The notes beneath the pieces are model-generated. The model was not told the DNA's origin and did no database searches. It saw nothing but the letters and a program-made list of their open reading frames with translations. From the NCBI RefSeq assembly GCF_933775445.1, contig NW_026089404.1:105948-169947 (forward strand): a stretch of DNA of 64,000 nucleotides. The letters are read 5' to 3'. Shown here piece by piece: positions 52,301 to 64,000 of the stretch. Each line of letters starts with the position of its first letter. Position 1 is the first letter of the stretch. The stretch is from Argentina anserina. Taxonomy: Eukaryota; Streptophyta; Magnoliopsida; Rosales; Rosaceae. The position numbers and the translations under genes were made by a program.

Positions 52301-55300
52301 AAGTGCAATAGTAAACATACTCAAACGATAGAAAGATACTCAGTTTGAAAGAAACACACGCCCACACTGGAAACACTCTAAAATTCAAGAGAAACTCGCA
52401 TCAGAAAACCTTACAGAAACATAGTCAAACGAGAATTCAAAAGATACTCAAATTGCAATTGTAAACATACTCAAACGATAGAAAGATACTCAGTTTGAAA
52501 GAAACGCACGCCCACACTGGAAACACTCTCAAATTCAAGAAAAACTCGCATTAGAAAGGCTTACAGAATGATACTCAAACGAGAATTGAAAAGATACTCA
52601 AAGTGCAATAGTAAACATGCTCAAACGATAGAAAGATACTCAGTTTGAAAGAAACACACGCCCACACTGGAAACACTCTCAAATTCAAGAAAAACTCGCA
52701 TCAGAAAGGCTTACAGAAAGATACTCACACAAGAATTGAAAAGATACTGAAATTGCAATAGTAAACATGCTCAAACGATAGAAAGATACTCAGTTTGAAA
52801 GAAACACACGCCCACACTGGAAACACTCTAAAATTCAAGAGAAACTCGCATCAGAAAACCTTACAGAAACATAGTCAAACGAGAATTGAAAAGATACTCA
52901 AAGTGCAATAGTAAACATACTCAAACGATAGAAAGATACTCAGTTTGAAAGAAACACACGCCCACACTGGAAACACTCTAAAATTCAATAGAAACTCGCA
53001 TCAGAAAGGCTTACAGAATGATACTCAAACAAGAATTGAAAAGATACTCAAAGTGCAATACTAAACATGCTCAAACGATAGAAAGATACTCAGTTTGAAA
53101 GAAACACACGCCCACACTGGAAACACTCTCAAATTCAAGAAAAACTCGCATCAGAAAGGCTTACAGAATGATACTCAAACGAGAATTGAAAAGATACTCA
53201 AAGTGCAATAGTAAACATGCTCAAACGATAGAAAGATACTCAGTTTGAAAGAAACACACGCCCACACTGGAAACACTCTCAAATTCAAGAAAAACTCGCA
53301 TCAGAAAGGCTTACAGAAAGAGACTCAAACAAGAATTGAAAAGATACTCAAATTGCAATAGTAAACATGCTCAAACGATAGAAAGATACTCAGTTTGAAA
53401 GAAACACACGCCCACACTGGAAACACTCTAAAATTCAAGGGAAACTCGCATCAGAAAACCTTACAGAAACATAGTCAAACGAGAATTGAAAAGATACTGA
53501 AAGTGCAATAGTAAACATACTCAAACGATAGAAAGATACTCAGTTTGAAAGAAACACACGCCCACACTGGAAACACTCTAAAATTCAAGGGAAACTCGCA
53601 TCAGAAAACCTTACAGAAACATAGTCAAACGAGAATTGAAAAGATACTGAAAGTGCAATAGTAAACATACTCAAACGATAGAAAGATACTCAGTTTGAAA
53701 GAAACACACGCCCACACTGGAAACACTCTAAAATTCAATAGAAACTCGCATCAGAAAGGCTTACAGAATGATACTCAAACGAGAATTGAAAAGATACTCA
53801 AAGTGCAATAGTAAACATACTCAAACGATAGAAAGATACTCAGTTTGAAAGAAACACACGCCCACACTGGAAACACTCTCAAATTCAAGAAAAACTCGCA
53901 TCAGAAAGGCTTACAGAAAGATACTCACACAAGAATTGAAAAGATACTGAAATTGCAATAGTAAACATGCTCAAACGATAGAAAGATACTCAGTTTGAAA
54001 GAAACACACGCCCACACTGGAAACACTCTAAAATTCAGAGAAACTCGCATCAGAAAACCTTACAGAAACATAGTCAAACGAGAATTGAAAAGATACTCAA
54101 AGTGCAATTGTAAACATACTCAAACGATAGAAAGATACTCAGTTTGAAAGAAACACACGCCCACATTGGAAACACTCTCAAATTCAATAGAAACTCGCAT
54201 CAGAAAGGCTTACAGAATGATACTCAAACAAGAATTGAAAAGATACTCAAATTGCAATAGTAAACATGCTCAAACGATAGAAAGATACTCAGTTTGAAAG
54301 AAACACACGCCCACACTGGAAACACTCTCAAATTCAAGAGAAACTCGCATCAGAAATTCTTACAGAAACATACTCAACGAGAATTGAAAAGATACTCAAA
54401 GTGCAATAGTAAACATACTCAAACGATAGAAAGATACTCAGTTTGAAAGAAACACACGCCCACACTGGAAACACTCTCAAATTCAAGAAAAACTCGCATC
54501 AGAAAGGCTTACAGAAAGATACTCACACAAGAATTGAAAAGATACTGAAATTGCAATAGTAAACATGCTCAAACGATAGAAAGATACTCAGTTTGAAAGA
54601 AACACACGCCCACACTGGAAACACTCTAAAATTCAAGAGAAACTCGCATCAGAAAACCTTACAGAAACATAGTCAAACGAGAATTGAAAAGATACTCAAA
54701 GTGCAATTGTAAACATACTCAAACGATAGAAAGATACTCAGTTTGAAAGAAACACACGCCCACATTGGAAACACTCTAAAATTCAATAGAAACTCGCATC
54801 AGAAAGGCTTACAGAATGATACTCAAACAAGAATTGAAAAGATACTCAAATTGCAATAGTAAACATGCTCAAACGATAGAAAGATACTCAGTTTGAAAGA
54901 AACACACGCCCACACTGGAAACACTCTCAAATTCAAGAGAAACTCGCATCAGAAATTCTTACAGAAACATACTCAACGAGAATTGAAAAGATACTCAAAG
55001 TGCAATAGTAAACATACTCAAACGATAGAAAGATACTCAGTTTGAAAGAAACACACGCCCACACTGGAAACACTCTCAAATTCAAGAAAAACTCGCATCA
55101 GAAAGGCTTACAGAATGATACTCAAACGAGAATTGAAAAGATACTCAAAGTGCAATAGTAAACATGCTCAAACGATAGAAAGATACTCAGTTTGAAAGAA
55201 ACACACGCCCACACTGGAAACACTCTCAAATTCAAGAAAAACTCGCATCAGAAAGGCTTACAGAAAGATACTCAAACAAGAATTGAAAAGATACTCAAAT

Positions 55301-56775
55301 TGCAATAGTAAACATGCTCAAACGATAGAAAGATACTCAGTTTGAAAGAAACACACGCCCACACTGGAAACACTCTAAAATTCAAGGGAAACTCGCATCA
55401 GAAAACCTTACAGAAACATAGTCAAACGAGAATTGAAAAGATACTGAAAGTGCAATAGTAAACATACTCAAACGATAGAAAGATACTCAGTTTGAAAGAA
55501 AACACACGCCCACACTGGAAACACTCTCAAATTCAAGAAAAACTCGCATCAGAAAGGCTTACAGAATGATACTCAAACGAGAATTGAAAAGATACTCAAA
55601 GTGCAATAGTAAACATGCTCAAACGATAGAAAGATACTTAGTTTGAAAGAAACACACGCCCACACTGGAAACACTCTCAAATTCAATAAAAACTCGCATC
55701 AGAAAGGCTTACAGAAAGATACTCAAACAAGAATTGAAAAGATACTGAAATTGCAATAGTAAACATGCTCAAACGATAGAAAGATACTCAGTTTGAAAGA
55801 AACACACGCCCACACTGGAAACACTCTAAAATTCAAGAGAAACTCGCATCAGAAAACCTTACAGAAACATAGTCAAACGAGAATTGAAAAGATACTCAAA
55901 GTGCAATAGTAAACATACTCAAACGATAGAAAGATACTCAGTTTGAAAGAAACACACGCCGACACTGGAAACACTCTAAAATTCAATAGAAACTCGCATC
56001 AGAAAGGCTTACAGAATGATACTCAAACGAGAATTGAAAAGATACTCAAAGTGCAATAGTAAACATACTCAAACGATAGAAAGATACTCAGTTTGAAAGA
56101 AACACACGCCCACACTGGAAACACTCTCAAATTCAAGAAAAAATCGCATCAGAAAGGCTTACAGAAGGATACTCACACAAGAATTGAAAAGATACTGAAA
56201 TTGCAATAGTAAACATGCTCAAACGATAGAAAGATACTCAGTTTGAAAGAAACACACGCCCACACTGGAAACACTCTAAAATTCAAGAGAAACTCGCATC
56301 AGAAAACCTTACAGAAACATAGTCAAACGAGAATTGAAAAGATACTCAAAGTGCAATAGTAAACATACTCAAACGATAGAAAGATACTCAGTTTGAAAGA
56401 AACACACGCCCACACTGGAAACACTCTAAAATTCAATAGAAACTCGCATCAGAAAGGCTTACAGAATGATACTCAAACGAGAATTGAAAAGATACTCAAA
56501 GTGCAATAGTAAACATACTCAAACGATAGAAAGATACTCAGTTTGAAAGAAACACACGCCCACACTGGAAACACTCTAAAATTCAATAGAAACTCGCATC
56601 AGAAAGGCTTACAGAATGATACTCAAACGAGAATTGAAAAGATACTCAAAGTGCAATAGTAAACATACTCAAACGATAGAAAGATACTCAGTTTGAAAGA
56701 AACACACGCCCACACTGGAAACACTCTAAAATTCAAGAGAAACTCGCATCAGAAAACCTTACAGAAACATAGTCA
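51079..56775. repeat. Domain C HOR copy 1 (5697 bp, ~38 monomers)
   Basis: It is defined by the GAATTC-head unit at 51079 and its repeat at 56776. The copy holds a second GAATTC unit at 52428, CAATACTAAAC at about 53059, AAGGGAAAC at about 53438 and 53588, and a four-monomer duplication near 54.0-55.3 kb marked by CAGAAATTCTTAC at 54356 and 54955. The CAATACTAAAC and AAGGGAAAC markers recur at about +5693 in copy 2. Confidence 0.82.
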
Positions 56776-59700
56776 AACGAGAATTCAAAGATACTCAAAT
56801 TGCAATTGTAAACATACTCAAACGATAGAAAGATACTCAGTTTGAAAGAAACGCACGCCCACACTGGAAACACTCTCAAATTCAAGAAAAACTCGCATCG
56901 AAAGCCGTTCAGAAAGATACTCAAACGAGAATTGAAAAGATACTCAAATTCCAATTGTAAACATACTCAAACGATAGAAAGATACTCAGTTTGAAAGAAA
57001 CACACGCCCACACTGGAAACACTCTCAAATTCAAGAAAAACTCGCATTAGAAAGGCTTACAGAATGATACTCAAACGAGAATTGAAAAGATACTCAAAGT
57101 GCAATAGTAAACATGCTCAAACGATAGAAAGATACTCAGTTTGAAAGAAACACACGCCCACACTGGAAACACTCTCAAATTCAAGAAAAACTCGCATCAG
57201 AAAGGCTTACAGAAAGATACTCACACAAGAATTGAAAAGATACTGAAATTGCAATAGTAAACATGCTCAAACGATAGAAAGATACTCAGTTTGAAAGAAA
57301 CACACGCCCACACTGGAAACACTCTAAAATTCAATAGAAACTCGCATCAGAAAGGCTTACAGAATGATACTCAAACGAGAATTGAAAAGATACTCAAAGT
57401 GCAATAGTAAACATACTCAAACGATAGAAAGATACTCAGTTTGAAAGAAACACACGCCCACACTGGAAACACTCTCAAATTCAAGAAAAAATCGCATCAG
57501 AAAGGCTTACAGAAAGATACTCACACAAGAATTGAAAAGATACTGAAATTGCAATAGTAAACATGCTCAAACGATAGAAAGATACTCAGTTTGAAAGAAA
57601 CACACGCCCACACTGGAAACACTCTAAAATTCAGAGAAACTCGCATCAGAAAACCTTACAGAAACATAGTCAAACGAGAATTGAAAATATACTCAAAGTG
57701 CAATAGTAAACATACTCAAACGATAGAAAGATACTCAGTTTGAAAGAAACACACGCCCACACTGGAAACACTCTAAAATTCAATAGAAACTCGCATCAGA
57801 AAGGCTTACAGAATGATACTCAAACGAGAATTGAAAAGATACTCAAAGTGCAATAGTAAACATACTCAAACGATAGAAAGATACTCAGTTTGAAAGAAAC
57901 ACACGCCCACACTGGAAACACTCTAAAATTCAAGAGAAACTCGCATCAGAAAACCTTACAGAAACATAGTCAAACGAGAATTCAAAAGATACTCAAATTG
58001 CAATTGTAAACATACTCAAACGATAGAAAGATACTTAGTTTGAAAGAAACGCACGCCCACACTGGAAACACTCTCAAATTCAAGAAAAACTCGCATCGAA
58101 AGCCGTTCAGAAGATACTCAAACGAGAATTGAAAAGATACTCAAATTCCAATTGTAAACATACTCAAACGATAGAAAGATACTCAGTTTGAAAGAAACAC
58201 ACGCCCACACTGGAAACACTCTCAAATTCAAGAAAAACTCGCATTAGAAAGGCTTACAGAATGATACTCAAACGAGAATTGAAAAGATACTCAAAGTGCA
58301 ATAGTAAACATGCTCAAACGATAGAAAGATACTCAGTTTGAAAGAAACACACGCCCACACTGGAAACACTCTCAAATTCAAGAAAAACTCGCATCAGAAA
58401 GGCTTACAGAAAGATACTCACACAAGAATTGAAAAGATACTGAAATTGCAATAGTAAACATGCTCAAACGATAGAAAGATACTCAGTTTGAAAGAAACAC
58501 ACGCCCACACTGGAAACACTCTAAAATTCAAGAGAAACTCGCATCAGAAAACCTTACAGAAACATAGTCAAACGAGAATTGAAAAGATACTCAAAGTGCA
58601 ATAGTAAACATACTCAAACGATAGAAAGATACTCAGTTTGAAAGAAACACACGCCCACACTGGAAACACTCTAAAATTCAATAGAAACTCGCATCAGAAA
58701 GGCTTACAGAATGATACTCAAACAAGAATTGAAAAGATACTCAAAGTGCAATACTAAACATGCTCAAACGATAGAAAGATACTCAGTTTGAAAGAAACAC
58801 ACGCCCACACTGGAAACACTCTCAAATTCAAGAAAAACTCGCATCAGAAAGGCTTACAGAATGATACTCAAACGAGAATTGAAAAGATACTCAAAGTGCA
58901 ATAGTAAACATACTCAAACGATAGAAAGATACTCAGTTTGAAAGAAACACACGCCCACACTGGAAACACTCTCAAATTCAAGAAAAACTCGCATCAGAAA
59001 GGCTTACAGAAAGATACTCAAACAAGAATTGAAAAGATACTCAAATTGCAATAGTAAACATGCTCAAACGATAGAAAGATACTCAGTTTGAAAGAAACAC
59101 ACGCCCACACTGGAAACACTCTAAAATTCAAGGGAAACTCGCATCAGAAAACCTTACAGAAACATAGTCAAACGAGAATTGAAAAGATACTGAAAGTGCA
59201 ATAGTAAACATACTCAAACGATAGAAAGATACTCAGTTTGAAAGAAACACACGCCCACACTGGAAACACTCTAAAATTCAAGGGAAACTCGCATCAGAAA
59301 ACCTTACAGAAACATAGTCAAACGAGAATTGAAAAGATACTGAAAGTGCAATAGTAAACATACTCAAACGATAGAAAGATACTCAGTTTGAAAGAAACAC
59401 ACGCCCACACTGGAAACACTCTAAAATTCAATAGAAACTCGCATCAGAAAGGCTTACAGAATGATACTCAAAGGAAAATTGAAAAGATACTCAAAGTGCA
59501 ATAGTAAACATACTCAAACGATAGAAAGATACTCAGTTTGAAAGAAACACACGCCCACACTGGAAACACTCTCAAATTCAAGAAAAACTCGCATCAGAAA
59601 GGCTTACAGAAAGATACTCACACAAGAATTGAAAAGATACTGAAATTGCAATAGTAAACATGCTCAAACGATAGAAAGATACTCAGTTTGAAAGAAACAC

Positions 59701-61175
59701 ACGCCCACACTGGAAACACTCTAAAATTCAAGAGAAACTCGCATCAGAAAACCTTACAGAAACATAGTCAAACGAGAATTGACAATAGAAACTCGCATCA
59801 GAAAACCTTACAGAAAGATACTCAAACGAGAATTGAAAAGATACTCAAAGTGCAATAGTAAACATACTCAAACGATAGAAAGATACTCAGTTTGAAAGAA
59901 ACACACGCCCACATTGGAAACACTCTAAAATTCAATAGAAACTCGCATCAGAAAGGCTTACAGAATGATACTCAAACAAGAATTGAAAAGATACTCAAAT
60001 TGCAATAGTAAACATGCTCAAACGATAGAAAGATACTCAGTTTGAAAGAAACACACGCCCACACTGGAAACACTCTCAAATTCAAGAGAAACTCGCATCA
60101 GAAATTCTTACAGAAACATACTCAACGAGAATTGAAAAGATACTCAAAGTGCAATAGTAAACATACTCAAACGATAGAAAGATACTCAGTTTGAAAGAAA
60201 CACACGCCCAACACTGGAAACACTCTCAAATTCAAGAAAACCTCGCATCAGAAAGGCTTACAGAATGATACTCAATCGAGAATTGAAAAGATACTCAAAG
60301 TGCAATAGGAAACATGCTCAAACGATAGAAAGATACTCAGTTTGAAAGAAACACACGCCCACACTGGAAACACTCTAAAATTCAAGAGAAACTCGCATCA
60401 GAAAACCTTACAGAAACATAGTCAAACGAGAATTGAAAAGATACTCAAAGTGCAATAGTAAACATACTCAAACGATAGAAAGATACTCAGTTTGAAAGAA
60501 AACACACGCCCACACTGGAAACACTCTAAAATTCAATAGAAACTCGCATCAGAAAGGCTTACAGAATGATACTCAAACAAGAATTGAAAAGATACTCAAA
60601 GTGCAATACTAAACATGCTCAAACGATAGAAAGATACTCAGTTTGAAAGAAACACACGCCCACACTGGAAACACTCTCAAATTCAAGAAAAACTCGCATC
60701 AGAAAGGCTTACAGAATGATACTCAAACGAGAATTGAAAAGATACTCAAAGTGCAATAGTAAACATGCTCAAACGATAGAAAGATACTCAGTTTGAAAGA
60801 AACACACGCCCACACTGGAAACACTCTCAAATTCAAGAAAAACTCGCATCAGAAAGGCTTACAGAATGATACTCAAACGAGAATTGAAAAGATACTCAAA
60901 GTGCAATAGTAAACATGCTCAAACGATAGAAAGATACTTAGTTTGAAAGAAACACACGCCCACACTGGAAACACTCTCAAATTCAATAAAAACTCGCATC
61001 AGAAAGGCTTACAGAAAGATACTCAAACAAGAATTGAAAAGATACTGAAATTGCAATAGTAAACATGCTCAAACGATAGAAAGATACTCAGTTTGAAAGA
61101 AACACACGCCCACACTGGAAACACTCTAAAATTCAAGAGAAACTCGCATCAGAAAACCTTACAGAAACATAGTCA
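56776..61175. repeat. Domain C HOR copy 2 (4400 bp)
   Basis: GAATTC units are at 56776 and 57973 (1197 bp apart). The first has lost one A (GAATTCAAAGATAC). CAATACTAAAC is at about 58751 and AAGGGAAAC at about 59132 and 59282. The copy includes the 54-bp truncated unit at 59771 and one CAGAAATTCTTAC unit (60104) where copy 1 has two, which explains most of the length difference. Confidence 0.8.
59771..59824. repeat. Truncated monomer (54 bp, internal 96-bp deletion)
   Basis: The unit begins AACGAGAATTGA and jumps directly to CAATAGAAACTCGC, leaving out unit positions 13-108, then continues with an ACCTTACAG tail. The joined ends share short similarity (ATTGA at the left side, ATTCA at the right), compatible with slippage or microhomology-mediated deletion. 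It is the largest within-monomer deletion I see in the window. Confidence 0.85.
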
Positions 61176-64000
61176 AACGAGAATTCAAAAGATACTCAAA
61201 TTGCAATTGTAAACATACTCAAACGATAGAAAGATACTCAGTTTGAAAGAAACGCACGCCCACACTGGAAACACTCTCAAATTCAAGAAAAACTCGCATC
61301 GAAAGCCGTTCAGAAAGATACTCAAACGAGAAATGAAAAGATACTCAAATTCCAATTGTAAACATACTCAAACGATAGAAAGATACTCAGTTTGAAAGAA
61401 AACACACGCCCACACTGGAAACACTCTCAAATTCAAGAAAAACTCGCATCAGAAAGGCTTACAGAATGATACTCAAACGAGAATTGAAAAGATACTCAAA
61501 GTGCAATAGTAAACATGCTCAAACGATAGAAAGATACTCAGTTTGAAAGAAACACACGCCCACACCTGGAAACACTCTCAAATTCAAGAAAAACTCGCAT
61601 CAGAAAGGCTTACAGAAAGATACTCACACCAGAATTGAAAAGATACTGAAATTGCAATAGTAAACATTCTCAAACGATAGAAAGATACTCAGTTTGAAAG
61701 AAACACACGCCCACACTGGAAACACTCTAAAATTCAATAGAAAACTCGCATCAGAAAGGCTTACAGAATGATACTCAAACGAGAATTGAAAAGATACTCA
61801 AAGTGCAATAGTAAACATACTCAAACGATAGAAAGATACTCAGTTTGAAAGAAACACACGCCCACACTGGAAACACTCTCAAATTCAAGAAAAAATCGCA
61901 TCAGAAAGGCTTACAGAAAGATACTCACACAAGAATTGAAAAGATACTGAAATTGCAATAGTAAACATGCTCAAACGATAGAAAGATACTCAGTTTGAAA
62001 GAAACACACGCCCACACTGGAAACACTCTAAAATTCAAGAGAAACTCGCATCAGAAAACCTTACAGAAACATAGTCAAACGAGAATTGAAAATATACTCA
62101 AAGTGCAATAGTAAACATACTCAAACGATAGAAAGATACTCAGTTTGAAAGAAACACACGCCCACACTGGAAACACTCTAAAATTCAATAGAAACTCGCA
62201 TCAGAAAGGCTTACAGAATGATACTCAAACGAGAATTGAAAAGATACTCAAAGTGCAATAGTAAACATACTCAAACGATAGAAAGATACTCAGTTTGAAA
62301 GAAACACACGCCCACACTGGAAACACTCTAAAATTCAAGAGAAACGCGCATCAGAAAACCTTACAGAAACATAGTCAAACGAGAATTCAAAAGATACTCA
62401 AATTGCAATTGTAAACATACTCAAACGATAGAAAGATACTCAGTTTGAAAGAAACGCACGCCCACACTGGAAACACTCTCAAATTCAAGAAAAACTCGCA
62501 TCGAAAGCCGTTCAGAAAGATACTCAAACGAGAATTGAAAAGATACTCAAATTCCAATTGTAAACATACTCAAACGATAGAAAGATACTCAGTTTGAAAG
62601 AAAACACACGCCCACACTGGAAACACTCTCAAATTCAAGAAAAACTCGCATTAGAAAGGCTTACAGAATGATACTCAAACGAGAATTGAAAAGATACTCA
62701 AAGTGCAATAGTAAACATGCTCAAACGATAGAAAGATACTCAGTTTGAAAGAAACACACGCCCACACTGGAAACACTCTCAAATTCAAGAAAAACTCGCA
62801 TCAGAAAGGCTTACAGAAACATACTCACACAGAATTGAAAAGATACTGAAATTGCAATAGTAAACATGCTCAAACGATAGAAAGATACTCAGTTTGAAAG
62901 AAACACACGCCCACACTGGAAACACTCTAAAATTCAAGAGAAACTCGCATCAGAAAACCTTACAGAAACATAGTCCAAACGAGAATTGAAAAGATACTCA
63001 AAGTGCAATAGTAAAACATACTCCAAACGATAGAAAGATACTCAGTTTGAAAGAAACACACGCCCACACTGGAAACACTCTCAAATTCAATAGAAACTCG
63101 CATCAGAAAGGCTTACAGAATGATACTCAAACGAGAATTGAAAAGATACTCAAAGTGCAATAGTAAACATACTCAAACGATAGAAAGATACTCAGTTTGA
63201 AAGAAACACACGCCCCCACCACTCTAAAATTCAATAGAAACTCGCATCAGAAAACCTTACAGAAACATAGTCAAACGAGAATTGAAAAGATACTCAAAGT
63301 GCAATAGTAAACATACTCAAACGATAGAAAGATACTCAGTTTGAAAGAAAACACACGCCCACACTGGAAACACTCTCAAATTCAAGAAAAACTCGCATCA
63401 GAAAGGCTTACAGAATGATACTCAAACGAGAATTGAAAAGATACTCAAAGTGCAATAGTAAACATGCTCAAACGATAGAAAGATACTTAGTTTGAAAGAA
63501 ACACACGCCCACACTGGAAACACTCTCAAATTCAATAAAAAACTCGCATCAGAAAGGCTTACAGAAAGATACTCAAACAAGAATTGAAAAGATACTCAAA
63601 TTGCAATAGTAAACATGCTCAAACGATAGAAAGATACTCAGTTTGAAAGAAACACACGCCCACACTGGAAACACTCTAAAATTCAAGAGAAACTCGCATC
63701 AGAAAACCTTACAGAAACATAGTCAAACGAGAATTGAAAAGATACTCAAAGTGCAATAGTAAACATACTCAAACGATAGAAAGATACTCAGTTTGAAAGA
63801 AACACACGCCGACACTGGAAACACTCTAAAATTCAATAGAAACTCGCATCAGAAAGGCTTACAGAATGATACTCAAACGAGAATTGAAAAGATACTCAAA
63901 GTGCAATAGTAAACATACTCAAACGATAGAAAGATACTCAGTTTGAAAGAAACACACGCGCACACTGGAAACACTCTCAAATTCAAGAAAAACTCGCATC
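61176..64000. repeat. Domain C HOR copy 3, cut by the window end
   Basis: GAATTC units lie at 61176 and 62378 (1202 bp apart), each followed by a t3 unit with AATTCCAATTG. The region continues as t2, CACAAG and L units to the end of the window. It contains an unusual number of one-base insertions (about 61401, 61565, 61741, 62603, 62975, 63014, 63351, 63536) and an irregular deletion at about 63212, so its base-level sequence is less trustworthy than elsewhere. Confidence 0.78.

Larger units (their letters stand above)
1..64000. repeat. Satellite DNA array, ~150-bp monomer, ~427 head-to-tail copies
   Basis: The AACGAGAATTG start of the unit recurs at 1, 151, 301, 451 and so on to the window end, always on the same strand, with no unique sequence, transposon or inversion between copies. 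Most units are exactly 150 bp; the t3-tail class is 149 bp. The standard unit is about 35% GC, with about 69 A, 28 T, 30 C and 23 G on the plus strand. All six frames of the standard unit contain a stop. Long, regular, gene-free arrays with nested higher-order repeats are known from eukaryotic centromeres and pericentromeres; placing this array there is inference. I do not recognise the family. Phase and orientation are continuous across all three domains. Confidence 0.98.

Noticed and set aside
1..64000. A protein-coding minisatellite, since 150 bp equals 50 codons.
   Set aside because: Every standard unit has a stop in each of the six frames, and the in-frame length repeats those stops, so no long repeat protein can be read.
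1..64000. CRISPR array (regular repeats).
   Set aside because: There are no unique spacers; the whole 150 bp repeats, and no cas-like genes are present.
1..64000. CENP-B box (TTCG....A..CGGG).
   Set aside because: The closest candidates, around the t3 CGAAAGCCG and the GCCCACAC box, do not fit the consensus on either strand. A different binding motif is not excluded.
1..64000. Telomeric or subtelomeric short repeats such as TTAGGG, TTAGG or TTTAGGG tracts.
   Set aside because: No such tract is present on either strand anywhere in the window.
1..64000. Array of rRNA, tRNA, snRNA or histone genes.
   Set aside because: The unit is too short and A-rich, lacks recognisable tRNA A/B boxes in order, shows no conserved hairpins or Sm-type signals, and has no coding frame.
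1..64000. Transposon-derived tandem repeats such as Helitron or MITE ends or LTR tandem arrays.
   Set aside because: No terminal inverted repeats, target-site duplications, LTR ends or coding remnants are visible in or between units. An ancient origin from a transposon cannot be judged without a database search.

Overview
The whole 64 kb window is one uninterrupted head-to-tail satellite DNA array. I find no protein-coding gene, RNA gene, transposon, CRISPR array or unique sequence. The basic unit is about 150 bp (a minority class is 149 bp), giving roughly 427 copies, all in the same orientation. The consensus is about 35% GC and strongly strand-asymmetric: about 69 A against 28 T per unit on the plus strand. 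Every standard 150-bp unit has a stop codon in all six frames, and 150 is divisible by 3, so the stops recur in register along regular stretches. An array of this size and regularity indicates a multicellular eukaryote and most likely centromeric or pericentromeric heterochromatin in a long-read assembly. I do not recognise the satellite family and cannot name the organism. The near-absence of CpG depletion (4 CpG per unit, about 4.6 expected) argues weakly against heavy germline CpG methylation.

The interest lies in how monomer variants are arranged. I define the unit start at AACGAG (window position 1). Useful variant classes are: tail t1 (GGCTTACAGAATGATAC), tail t2 (ACCTTACAGAAACATAGTC), tail t3 (CGAAAGCCGTTCAG, 149 bp), tail t4 (GGATTACAGAAAAATAC); middle L (CTCAAATTCAAGAAAAAC) or S (CTAAAATTCAATAGAAAC); and head G (CAAAGTGC) or T (CAAATTGC). 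These show three higher-order-repeat (HOR) domains.

Domain A (1-17808) holds three copies of a very long HOR (7033, 5236 and about 4790 bp, 47/35/32 monomers) plus the end of an earlier copy. It mixes all four tails. The copies differ in length because inner cassettes of 7 monomers (1048 bp) and 7-8 monomers (1047-1197 bp) are present in different numbers. A divergent junction (17809-19457) follows.

Domain B (about 19458-50600) is mostly G-head units with t1 or t2 tails. It contains tandem duplications of 12, 8, 21 and 9 monomers, a run of six apparently identical monomers, and inserted pieces of domain A at 19758-20206, 31459-32355 and 41484-41633.

Domain C is seen first as a 1.5 kb block at 36834-38333 and then from about 50629 to the end. 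It carries units with CACAAG heads and ATGCTC, and paired GAATTC-bearing units repeating every 4.4-5.7 kb. A stretch of about 2.7 kb in B/C (35806 on) recurs 13.77-13.80 kb downstream (49580 on).

There is no gene network to describe. The structure reads as repeated rounds of unequal exchange or amplification acting on nested unit sizes. The last 4 kb is unusually rich in one-base insertions, which may be consensus error rather than biology. All copy counts and boundaries were read by eye from variant positions and should be treated as accurate to about one monomer unless exact offsets are given.
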